In this document: positions 9,295 to 17,182 of the stretch, piece by piece
How positions within the stretch are numbered: the first letter of the stretch is position 1
Layout of the letters: each line of letters starts with the position of its first letter
Source of the DNA: an uncultured Bacteroidota bacterium
GTDB lineage: Bacteria > Bacteroidota > Bacteroidia > Flavobacteriales_F > PHOS-HE28
Assembly (NCBI GenBank): GCA_902825795.1
Contig: CADECG010000004.1
Coordinates: 1 to 38,431 of the forward strand
Direction of reading: 5' to 3'
DNA: 38,431 bases
Notes under the pieces: model-generated
The model's input: the letters and a program-made list of their open reading frames with translations, nothing else
Database searches by the model: none
What the model was told of the DNA's origin: nothing
Position numbers and translations under genes: made by a program

Positions 9295-10604
9295 CCCTTG
9301 CCAAAAGAGCCAAGCAATTCGCCGGGAAACTGCGCGGAAGCACTGGGCTCTATTTTGGAGCGGCTCTCTTCTTTGTGTTCTTCACCGCCTTTACCTTGCG
9401 GTTCAGCTTAGCGATCCCAAGAGACCACGGACACCTTCGGTCCGATGCCGTCGGTTATTACATCTACTTACCGGGATTGTTCCACTATGGGTTCGATGGC
9501 TCGACGATCGATAGCACGGCGATGGAGGTCATGGGCCGTGGCTTCAGTATCGACTCAGTAAGCCACAAGATCGTTACGAAGTACACCTACGGGACAGCCT
9601 TGTTGGAACTCCCGTTCTATGCGATTGCGGAGGTGGTCACTGGGTTTGAAAGCTTGGATGGAAGAACCCGCGACCACTTCAACGCCATCGCTATCGCGGG
9701 TATCTTCTACTGGACTCTTGGTCTGCTTTGTATCGCCCTTGCGCTGCAGCGTATCTGGCCTGCCGATCACGTGGTAGTGATCTGCGTTCTTGGTTGCATT
9801 GCGTTCGGAACGAACACGTTCTTCTATGCCTTCAGGGCACCAGCCTATTCGCATGTGTATTCCTTCTTTCTCGTCTCGGTGGCCCTGTTCGCCGCTTCCC
9901 ACGCCACCCCGGTCGGCTGGTCGCCGCTCATGCGCTGGGTTTTCGTTGCGGCCAATGCGTTGATGGTCCTCATACGGCCGGTGGATGCCATTGCGGTGCT
10001 GGCCTTGGCTGGGCTCCTGTGGATCCGGAACGGGAATGGGCCGTTCACTCCCGGGCTCTTGCTGCGACAACTGCTTGCCGTTGTTGTCTTTGCCACTCCG
10101 CAACTCCTGTATTGGCACTATGTGCACGGACAATGGGTGGTATGGTCTTATGGAAACGAGGGCTTTACGCAATGGGCCGACCCAGAGTGGTGCAAGGTGC
10201 TCGCTGCCCCGATGAACGGGTTGCTGCCCAATGCACCAGTATTCGCCTTGGTGCCCTTCGCCTTATGGACTCTTTGGTATCGTAGCCGACGGATGTCCAT
10301 CTGGCTCGCAACAACACTGCTCGTGATCATTTATAGTTGCGCGGCTTGGCATGTGTGGCATTTCGGATGCAGCTATGGCTTGCGTCCCATGGTGCAGTAC
10401 ACGCCCTTCTTTGCAGTGGGCTTGTGGGGGCTGTTCGCCGAGATGCGGCAACGCATGCCCGCCCTTTTCAACGCGAGCATGGTTTCTCTTGCGCTGGTAT
10501 GTTTCGTGAACTACCGCGTGATGCTGTACGTCCCACATTGTTTCAACGGGGAGCATTGGGGATGGGAACTCTTCTTCAATAACGTCATAGGGTCATTTCA
10601 GTAG
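9291..10604 (+). CDS. GT-C-like membrane protein, family B paralogue 1
   Basis: 437 residues from the ATG at 9291, which overlaps the previous stop by four bases; a longer upstream frame would run through the previous gene and is rejected. It is polytopic. The first loop has LRSDAVGYYIYLPG, matching LGWDGFGYWLYLPL in the protein at 15356. Further matches between the two are FGTNTFFYAF versus VGTNLLVYFE, YSHVYSFFL versus MTHGYSFAL, LIRPVDAI versus LVRPTDAI, and a late periplasmic Trp-rich loop (AAWHVWHFGCSYG versus SSWTAWWYPGSFG). Unlike that paralogue it ends right after the last helices without a soluble tail. It is probably a lipid-linked-sugar-dependent transferase, with the first-loop Asp as candidate catalytic residue. 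The acceptor is unknown. Confidence 0.65.
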   Translation: MTLAKRAKQFAGKLRGSTGLYFGAALFFVFFTAFTLRFSLAIPRDHGHLRSDAVGYYIYLPGLFHYGFDGSTIDSTAMEVMGRGFSIDSVSHKIVTKYTYGTALLELPFYAIAEVVTGFESLDGRTRDHFNAIAIAGIFYWTLGLLCIALALQRIWPADHVVVICVLGCIAFGTNTFFYAFRAPAYSHVYSFFLVSVALFAASHATPVGWSPLMRWVFVAANALMVLIRPVDAIAVLALAGLLWIRNGNGPFTPGLLLRQLLAVVVFATPQLLYWHYVHGQWVVWSYGNEGFTQWADPEWCKVLAAPMNGLLPNAPVFALVPFALWTLWYRSRRMSIWLATTLLVIIYSCAAWHVWHFGCSYGLRPMVQYTPFFAVGLWGLFAEMRQRMPALFNASMVSLALVCFVNYRVMLYVPHCFNGEHWGWELFFNNVIGSFQ

Positions 10605-10642
10605 TGAAGGAGCTGGCAGAACCCATATATGGGGGGTCGCGG

Positions 10643-12532
10643 ATGCCCAGCAAATGGCGCAAGGGCTGGGTATTGCTACTGGCCCTGCTGCTGCTTACCT
10701 ACACCACACTGCGTGCATACACCGTCTCCTTCTCCTGGGACGAGGCGTACACTTTCATGCACCACGTTCGCAAGGGTGTCTTTTATCAGGACGCATATGA
10801 CCAGATGGGCGCGAATCACCATCTCCTGAACGTGTGGTTGATGTGGGGCTCCATGAAAGCCTTCGGCACGAGCGAGATCGCGTTGCGCTTGCCGAACCTG
10901 CTTGCCCACGTTTGTTTCCTCTATGCAACGGGCCGCATTGCCCTGAAGGCGAGCAGTACGTGGTTGGCCGTTGCCGCCTTCCTGTTGTTGAACGCGCATC
11001 CCTATGTGCTGGACTTCTTCTCGTTGGCGCGTGGCTATGGGCTGGCCATGGGTTTCATGATGTTGAGCGTGTGGTGTGCATGGTGTTGGCTGGAACACGA
11101 CACACGGCGACGCTGGCTGATGGGTGCCACTGCATTTGGCGCGTTAGCCGCCATGTCAAACTTGGTCATGATCAATTATTTGCTTGCATTCGACCTTGTT
11201 TTTATTGGCTGGGCTGCCCTAACGGCTCGGAGCTCATCATGGCGTTCAGTGCTCCCGCAAGCCGCTTGGGTCATAGGCATATCGACAGTGGGGCTGTGCG
11301 TTCTATTGCCCAACGCAATAGGACTGTTCAAGGGCGGCTCGCTGTATTTCGGGTGCGACACGGCTTATTGGTGCATGCTCCGGACGCTTGGGGTGAAGGT
11401 GCTCTATCATATGTCCTATGCTGAAAACGCTCTGCCGACCCTGACAGTGTTCATTGTAGGGATCGTGCTGTTCTTTTTGATCGTACTGATCGCCTTTTGG
11501 CGCCGAGACCGTACGATCAGGATCACTCCTGCGCTCTTCGCGTTCCTAATTCTGGCGGCATGCTTCCTTTCCCTTGCGGGACAACACAAGTTGCTCGGCG
11601 TGCCTTGGCCCAAGGATCGCACGGCCCTGTTCCTGGTCCCATTGCTAGCAACACTATTGGTCGCAAGCCTGTATGCCTGGTCCAAGCACGGTATTGCTAT
11701 CGCAGGCGTTGCCGCCTTGTTTGGCGGACCCCTGCTCTATCACCAGATCAGATGCTTGAACACGACGTATGCCGTGGAGTGGAAGCCTTCCGGGGAACTG
11801 CGCCACATCTTGGATGTCATGCAGACCGATCGCCCACAAGACCGCCCGGTCACTTCGCTCAGTGTCAGTGGTGAAAGCTGGGGAAGTCTTGATTACTACG
11901 TATTCGTCCGAAGCCTAACATGGCTGAATGTCGACGTGCGCGAGATACCGAACGCATTCATGCCGAGCGACTATTACATCGTGGAGTGGGATGGACAAGA
12001 CCAAGTGGACAAGACCAATTGGACCCTCCTGTACCACTCTGCCGCAACCAACACATCGCTGTACCGTGATGAGCGATCACGCACTTTGAAGATGCAAGTG
12101 CTGCATTCGGACCAGCGCAATATGGAGGATGCTGCGCTTTTGGGAAGCTCAATGGAGGATCATGTGAGCGGCAGCCGCTGTGTGCGGTTCGATACCGCCG
12201 TGCATTCCATAGACCCGTTGGAATGGCTGGTGCCAACCGGTGGTACCGATGCGCCACTGCTGCTGACCGGTAGCGCAATGGTCAAGCAGCCGAACGACAG
12301 CAACTGGGTCGCGGTGCGGCTCCAAGTGCTGCGTAACGACACGGTGGTCCATTCCCGCTTCTCGGGTTCGATCAAACAAACGCCCCAATTTGGCGAGTGG
12401 GCCAAAGTCGCGATCGCGCTACGTGTTGATAGTGGCTGTGCAGCCGGCGATAGGATCACCTTCGAAGTACTGCCCTACTACCGCTCGCCCAGCATTCTGG
12501 TGGACGACATGGAATTGACCGTGGTGCGCTGA
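10643..12532 (+). CDS. GT-C-type membrane glycosyltransferase-like protein, family A paralogue 2
   Basis: 629 residues from the ATG at 10643; a GTG at 10604, sharing one base with the previous stop, would add 13 residues. The catalytic-type motif is SWDEAYTFM after helix 1, followed by NHHLLNVW, ALRLPNLLAH and FFSLARGYG, shared with the proteins at 5368 and 20742(-). PKDRTALFLVPL marks a later periplasmic loop. A soluble C-terminal region from about residue 390 ends in a jelly-roll-like domain (about 500-629) closing with RSPSILVDDMELTVVR, like a carbohydrate-binding sandwich. Expected role: periplasmic sugar transfer from a polyprenyl-phosphate donor, possibly made by the GT2 encoded directly downstream. 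The link to that donor is inference. Confidence 0.75.
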   Translation: MPSKWRKGWVLLLALLLLTYTTLRAYTVSFSWDEAYTFMHHVRKGVFYQDAYDQMGANHHLLNVWLMWGSMKAFGTSEIALRLPNLLAHVCFLYATGRIALKASSTWLAVAAFLLLNAHPYVLDFFSLARGYGLAMGFMMLSVWCAWCWLEHDTRRRWLMGATAFGALAAMSNLVMINYLLAFDLVFIGWAALTARSSSWRSVLPQAAWVIGISTVGLCVLLPNAIGLFKGGSLYFGCDTAYWCMLRTLGVKVLYHMSYAENALPTLTVFIVGIVLFFLIVLIAFWRRDRTIRITPALFAFLILAACFLSLAGQHKLLGVPWPKDRTALFLVPLLATLLVASLYAWSKHGIAIAGVAALFGGPLLYHQIRCLNTTYAVEWKPSGELRHILDVMQTDRPQDRPVTSLSVSGESWGSLDYYVFVRSLTWLNVDVREIPNAFMPSDYYIVEWDGQDQVDKTNWTLLYHSAATNTSLYRDERSRTLKMQVLHSDQRNMEDAALLGSSMEDHVSGSRCVRFDTAVHSIDPLEWLVPTGGTDAPLLLTGSAMVKQPNDSNWVAVRLQVLRNDTVVHSRFSGSIKQTPQFGEWAKVAIALRVDSGCAAGDRITFEVLPYYRSPSILVDDMELTVVR

Positions 12533-12589
12533 TAGGGGTGGCGGGCGCCATTTGTTCGCTTGACAAGTATGACCTTCGCCGTCATTCAC

Positions 12590-13309
12590 ATGTCCATCCG
12601 CAAGCTCAGCATCGTCATTCCTGCCTACAACGAGGAACGCACCATTCATTTGATCCTCGACAAGGTGCGTGATGTAGTGCTCGACCACGGCATTACTAAG
12701 GAGGTGATCATCGTCAACGACGGCAGCACCGACGGAACCGTATCCGCCGTACAGGCGTACACGAGCGCTAATCCGGCCATGGGCATCGTGTTCGTGGACC
12801 AGCCGCGCAACATGGGCAAGGGCGCTGCGATCCACAAGGGTATCGAACTAGCGACCGGCGAATACCTGATGGTGCAGGATGCTGACCTCGAGTATGATCC
12901 CCGCGAGTACAACCAACTGCTGCGCCCCGTGGTGGAGGGTTTTGCCGATGTGGTGTTCGGGTCCCGGTTCATGGGTCACCATCCGCACCGCATCCTGTTC
13001 TACTGGCACAGCATCGGCAACAGGTTCCTCACGTCGTTGAGCAACGCGTTCAACAACCTCAACCTCACCGACATGGAAACGTGTTACAAGCTCATGCGCA
13101 GCGATATTGCCAAGGGCTTGAAGCTGCGTGAGAAACGGTTCGGGTTCGAGCCGGAAGTCACGGCGAAGTTGGCGCGCGTAAAGAATGCGCGCATCTACGA
13201 AGTGGGCATCAGCTACTACGGCCGCACCTACGCCGAGGGCAAGAAGATCGGCTGGAAGGACGGCTTCCGTGCCATCTGGTGCATTGTGCGCTACGGCCTC
13301 GCCGACTGA
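12590..13309 (+). CDS. GT2 polyprenyl-phosphate sugar synthase (DPM1-like)
   Basis: 239 residues from the ATG at 12590, which places the GT-A strand SIVIPAYNEERTI at the N-terminus; an ATG at 12569 is possible but adds non-conserved residues. Family 2 motifs are complete: VIIVNDGSTDGT, NMGKGAAIHKGIELATGEY, the metal-binding MVQDADLEYDP and VVFGSRFMG. The order and short length match DPM1/dolichol-phosphate mannose synthase-like enzymes without C-terminal membrane helices. These move a hexose from a nucleotide sugar to a polyprenyl phosphate on the cytoplasmic membrane face. It is the only soluble GT2 of this type within the run of GT-C genes, so it is the best candidate for their donor supplier. 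Mannose or glucose cannot be distinguished. Confidence 0.88.
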   Translation: MSIRKLSIVIPAYNEERTIHLILDKVRDVVLDHGITKEVIIVNDGSTDGTVSAVQAYTSANPAMGIVFVDQPRNMGKGAAIHKGIELATGEYLMVQDADLEYDPREYNQLLRPVVEGFADVVFGSRFMGHHPHRILFYWHSIGNRFLTSLSNAFNNLNLTDMETCYKLMRSDIAKGLKLREKRFGFEPEVTAKLARVKNARIYEVGISYYGRTYAEGKKIGWKDGFRAIWCIVRYGLAD

Positions 13310-13316
13310 GGGTACT

Positions 13317-13336
13317 GTGCGCAACACAGCGCGCAC
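13317..13336 (+). terminator. Weak hairpin after the DPM1-like gene
   Basis: gtgcgc and gcgcac form a six-base GC-rich stem around an eight-base loop, starting eight bases after the GT2 stop. There is no following T-run, so intrinsic termination is doubtful; it could instead stabilise the 3' end. Confidence 0.22.
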
Positions 13337-13367
13337 GCCACTCATTCCTCGCCCATTCTTCACCCCG

Positions 13368-13395
13368 CACTCGCGACTCATGACTCACGACTTCT
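13368..13395. repeat. Degenerate 7-base tandem repeat, four units
   Basis: Four heptamers run in tandem: cactcgc, gactcat, gactcac, gacttct (consensus about gactcay). They end 16 bases before the GTG start at 13412. The tract is pyrimidine-rich; no known operator was recognised. Together with the hairpin it fills the 102-base gap between the two genes. Confidence 0.5.
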
Positions 13396-13411
13396 CCTTC
13401 CTTTGCTTGCA

Positions 13412-15310
13412 GTGAGTGATCGCGATCCCAATACGTTATTGAAAGAACGCGACTCAGGTCCGATCGTCTTCGCGTTCGCCTTGGCTGCCGTGCCGCTGAT
13501 CGTGCGCCTGCTCTCGCCGGGGATCCCCGATGCCGGCGATGGCGTGCTCCACTACCAGTATGCCCGCTGGTGTTGGTCGCACCCTGTATTGCTGCTAGAC
13601 CTGTGGGCGAAACCACTGTTCACGCTGCTCGCGTCGCCGTTCGCGATGCTCGATACATGGGGCTTGGTACTGATGAACGCGTTGTTGGCAGCTTTCGCCG
13701 CGTTGGGTATCGGTGCCATTGTGCGTACGAATACCGCGCGTTGGCTGGCTCCGCTGCTGCTGCTATTGGCGCCGGTGTATTTCCACAACGTCATGAGCGG
13801 CATGACAGAAGTCCTCTTCGGCGCTGCTGCCATCGGTGTGGTGTGGTTGCTGGTGAAGCAACGCATTCAGTACGCGTTGATCCTCGCCTCGTTCATGCCG
13901 CTCATGCGACCGGAGTGGATCGCCTTTTTACCGTGCGTTTTGGTGTATGCGACGTGGCAACGGGCATGGCGCATGCTGCCTTGGTTGTTGCTCGGTAGTG
14001 GCGTGTACGCTGTGCTTGCCTTTGTTGCGTTCGGCGATCCGCTCCACTTCTTCACCCACGACCCATACGCAGGCAACAGCACCTATGGTACCGGCGCGGC
14101 CGATCATTTCATCCGCCATATGGATGAAGTGCTGGGTAAGCCGTTGATCGTGCTTCTGCTTTGCTGTGTCGCTCTATGGCCGCTTGTTCTTTGGAAGCTG
14201 ATGGAACAGCGCAAGGCAATGTTGAGCATGGCGCTCCTTTCGGTGATACCCGCCCTCGGCATTCTGCTCGTTCATTCCTACGCATGGTGGAAGGGTGGAA
14301 ATGGTTCGCTCGGGTTGCTGCGTGTCTTGGGCACCGGTATTCCATTGGTCGTGCTATTCGTGCTACACACGCTGGCGAGGGCTGCGGAAGCCCTGAATGC
14401 CGGAGCGGGAGATCCTCGACGGCAGCGCACCATGCTCTGGATCGCGGGCATTGCGCTCGGCGCTTTTGGCCTCCCCTCACTCACTGAACATGTTCCGATG
14501 CCGGTGGCCCGGAGCGTCGACCAGGAACTGTTACTGCGGGCCGGTGTTCGGGTGCAGGAACTCGATACTGTCGGGCACGGCATCGTGTGCCAAGACCCCC
14601 TGATCACCTATGCGGCGGGGCTCGACCCTTTCGATACGGAGCGTACCCGCATGATCTGGGCGGTGGACAAGTCGCAAGAGGGGCTGGGTCTCGGTACCGG
14701 CGACTTGTTGGTGTGGGATGCTCACTTCGCCCCCAACGAAGGCGGACTTCCGCTGGAGCGGGTAATGAACGACAGGGGCTTGCGCTTGCTGGAATTGATG
14801 GCGCCGCGCGAGAACGTGGACATGCTCGGTGGTCACCCCATGGAGGTGTACATCTTCCGCCGATTGCCGGGGCAGCGTATGGTTTCGAGCGACACGCTGT
14901 ACACACTTGCACAGCGCATGTCCCCGCTGCTGTCGCGCTACGATACGGTCCCATGCCCAACAGGAAACCCGGCAGCGCAGTGTTTCACCACCGACGAATT
15001 TCCCTTCACCTTGGAAGGGTTGCCGACGCTCGGGGATACCAAGCTGTTCGACGAGATCGTTGTGCAGGGCACGCTCGATGCCGCCCCGCGCGATTCCCTT
15101 TCCCTGTTCCTGGTCTTCGCCGAGTATGAAGGCAATGCACAGTTGCGCTACCACCAGATCAGCATCAAGGAAGCATCGTTCTCACTTGTCGCCCGCGTAC
15201 CACCGAGAGCGCCGGGTGTCACCAACAAACTCTACATCTGGAACCGGCAACAGCATCCATTGGCGCTGCGCTCGTTCACGCTCACGCGCAACAAATGGGG
15301 GCAGGAATGA
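13412..15310 (+). CDS. GT-C-like membrane protein with beta-rich C-terminal domain
   Basis: 632 residues from the GTG at 13412; a TTG at 13403 is the only other nearby start, and the first in-frame ATG lies well inside the membrane region. The first loop reads IPDAGDGVLHYQYARW, followed by KPLFTLLASPF. A later MSGMTEVLFG and LMPLMRPEWIAFLP fit GT39-like proteins of the broad GT-C clan. The soluble C-terminal region (from about residue 370) ends in a beta-rich domain with NKLYIWNRQQHPLALRSF, which resembles the C-terminal domain of the protein at 5368 (YFWNVRRTALTL). It is not closely similar to the other membrane proteins in its transmembrane part. Likely a transferase or glycan-handling partner; activity is inferred. 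Confidence 0.68.
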   Translation: MSDRDPNTLLKERDSGPIVFAFALAAVPLIVRLLSPGIPDAGDGVLHYQYARWCWSHPVLLLDLWAKPLFTLLASPFAMLDTWGLVLMNALLAAFAALGIGAIVRTNTARWLAPLLLLLAPVYFHNVMSGMTEVLFGAAAIGVVWLLVKQRIQYALILASFMPLMRPEWIAFLPCVLVYATWQRAWRMLPWLLLGSGVYAVLAFVAFGDPLHFFTHDPYAGNSTYGTGAADHFIRHMDEVLGKPLIVLLLCCVALWPLVLWKLMEQRKAMLSMALLSVIPALGILLVHSYAWWKGGNGSLGLLRVLGTGIPLVVLFVLHTLARAAEALNAGAGDPRRQRTMLWIAGIALGAFGLPSLTEHVPMPVARSVDQELLLRAGVRVQELDTVGHGIVCQDPLITYAAGLDPFDTERTRMIWAVDKSQEGLGLGTGDLLVWDAHFAPNEGGLPLERVMNDRGLRLLELMAPRENVDMLGGHPMEVYIFRRLPGQRMVSSDTLYTLAQRMSPLLSRYDTVPCPTGNPAAQCFTTDEFPFTLEGLPTLGDTKLFDEIVVQGTLDAAPRDSLSLFLVFAEYEGNAQLRYHQISIKEASFSLVARVPPRAPGVTNKLYIWNRQQHPLALRSFTLTRNKWGQE

Positions 15311-15355
15311 TGCGGTGGTCTGTTCGTACAGCCGTCCAATGATGCTATCAAGGAC

Positions 15356-17182
15356 ATGAGGAACTCACGGTTCATCGGGCGCATCGCGGTGCTGTTGTTC
15401 GGCCTGTTCCTTACGCAACGGGTAGTGGTGCAACGCCCCGACAATGCGCTGGGCTGGGACGGGTTCGGGTATTGGCTCTACCTCCCGCTCACCATCGTAC
15501 ACAACGATCTGGGCATGCAGGACCCGACGATCATAGAGGGCATCTTCAAGACCTATGATCCTTCGGGCACGTTCTATCAAGCGCACAAGGCGCCTACGGG
15601 GAATACGGTGATCCGATATACTCCGGGTCTCGCCTTCATCCATCTGCCCGGCTTCCTGATCGCCCATGCTCTTGCGGAGCCGTTGGGATCTCCAACCGAT
15701 GGGTTCTCAACGCCCTATCAGTATTCAGCGCTCATCACCTATGTGCTGGTGATGGTCTTTGGCGTGTGGATGTTGCGCAAAGTGCTGGATGAACTGTTCG
15801 GACCGACCATAGCGCTCGCTGCGCTGTTGCTCATCCTCGTAGGCACCAACCTGTTGGTGTACTTCGAAACGAATCCGATGATGACGCACGGGTATTCATT
15901 CGCCCTGCTGAGCCTGTTGTTGTGGTTGAACATGAAGTGGCACAAGGATCCGCGCCTGCGCACAGCGATCGCACTGGGCGCTGTGCTCGGCTTCATTGTG
16001 TTGGTGCGCCCCACCGATGCTATCGTTGCATTGATCCCATTGTTGTGGCCATTGCGGGATCACGATCTGCCGGGCAAGTTCCGTGCTGTGATATCGCAGT
16101 ACCGAGCACAACTGTTCGGTGGGGCGATGGCGGCACTGGTTGCGGTAAGTCCGTTGTTCATCTACTGGAAGGTGTACGCGGGGTCGTTCTTCTGGGACAG
16201 CTACCAGAACCCTGGCGAAGGCTTGGACCTCTTCTACCCGCACATTCACAATTTCCTGTTCAGCTTCCGGAAGGGCTGGTTGTTGTACTCGCCGCTCATT
16301 GCGCTCGCGTTGCTCGGCTTCATACCCCTGTGGCGTCGACATAGGCGTATTGCCCATGCGCTGTTGTGGTTCTTCTGTATCGAACTCTACGTGGTTTCCT
16401 CTTGGACGGCTTGGTGGTACCCGGGCTCCTTCGGGCAGCGGGGCATGATCCAAGCTTACCCAGTGGTGACGTTTGCTCTTGCTGCCGGCATCGAATGGTT
16501 GATGCAACAACGGGCAATGATCGCAATGCCCATTGCATCTCTGTCCACGGTGCTGGTCGCATTGAGCCTGCATCAATCACACCAGTCCAGATGGGGTATC
16601 TGGGATCATTCGCGCGGAACGTGCGCGCACTACAAGGCCGTCTTTTTCGATACGCGTCAGGACCGCGCTAAGAAGCGGTTGCTATCGATCGATAGAAGCA
16701 CTGATGATAGTGGAGCCTTCCACGACCCGGAGCGCTATATGGTGTACAAGACCGAGGTCGGTGCGCTCGACTTGTCAGCCGAACGCATTGCTCCGGATGG
16801 TCGCCCGGCCTTTCTCATCAATGATCGAACCCCCTTCACACCGGCGATGGAGATCCCCTTCGAAACACTTACGCCGAGCGATCACGCATGGTTGAAGGTG
16901 AGCGCCCAGGTTTGGTGCGATAGCCCGTTCGTTCAATGCAACTCGGTGCTGGTCGCCACCTTCGACCACAACGGCAATTACGGCTACTCAGCCGAGGAAC
17001 TCAGTGCGCATAGTGACATGAAGCCCGGCCAATGGAACACGGTGGAGTTTCTTTACCTCACTCCTGAACCACGTAGACCGTGGGACAACTTCCGGCTGTA
17101 CGGTTGGTATCGTGGTGGCCCTGCGGTTTGGGTGGACGACCTGCGTGTAACAAGCCTTGTGCGAAAGGAAGGATTGAAATGA
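15356..17182 (+). CDS. GT-C-like membrane protein, family B paralogue 2, with beta-sandwich tail
   Basis: 608 residues from the ATG at 15356, 45 bases after the previous stop. It is polytopic to about residue 410. The first loop LGWDGFGYWLYLPL carries the candidate catalytic Asp, and RYTPGLAFIHLPGFL, VGTNLLVYFE, LVRPTDAIVAL and SSWTAWWYPGSFGQ all find counterparts in the protein at 9291. The soluble tail (about 450-608) is a predicted beta-sandwich ending GGPAVWVDDLRVTSL, comparable to the VDDMELTVV end of the family A protein at 10643. This tail is absent from its paralogue at 9291. The stop overlaps the start of the GH5-like lipoprotein gene as ATGA, so the two are probably translated together. 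Confidence 0.7.
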   Translation: MRNSRFIGRIAVLLFGLFLTQRVVVQRPDNALGWDGFGYWLYLPLTIVHNDLGMQDPTIIEGIFKTYDPSGTFYQAHKAPTGNTVIRYTPGLAFIHLPGFLIAHALAEPLGSPTDGFSTPYQYSALITYVLVMVFGVWMLRKVLDELFGPTIALAALLLILVGTNLLVYFETNPMMTHGYSFALLSLLLWLNMKWHKDPRLRTAIALGAVLGFIVLVRPTDAIVALIPLLWPLRDHDLPGKFRAVISQYRAQLFGGAMAALVAVSPLFIYWKVYAGSFFWDSYQNPGEGLDLFYPHIHNFLFSFRKGWLLYSPLIALALLGFIPLWRRHRRIAHALLWFFCIELYVVSSWTAWWYPGSFGQRGMIQAYPVVTFALAAGIEWLMQQRAMIAMPIASLSTVLVALSLHQSHQSRWGIWDHSRGTCAHYKAVFFDTRQDRAKKRLLSIDRSTDDSGAFHDPERYMVYKTEVGALDLSAERIAPDGRPAFLINDRTPFTPAMEIPFETLTPSDHAWLKVSAQVWCDSPFVQCNSVLVATFDHNGNYGYSAEELSAHSDMKPGQWNTVEFLYLTPEPRRPWDNFRLYGWYRGGPAVWVDDLRVTSLVRKEGLK

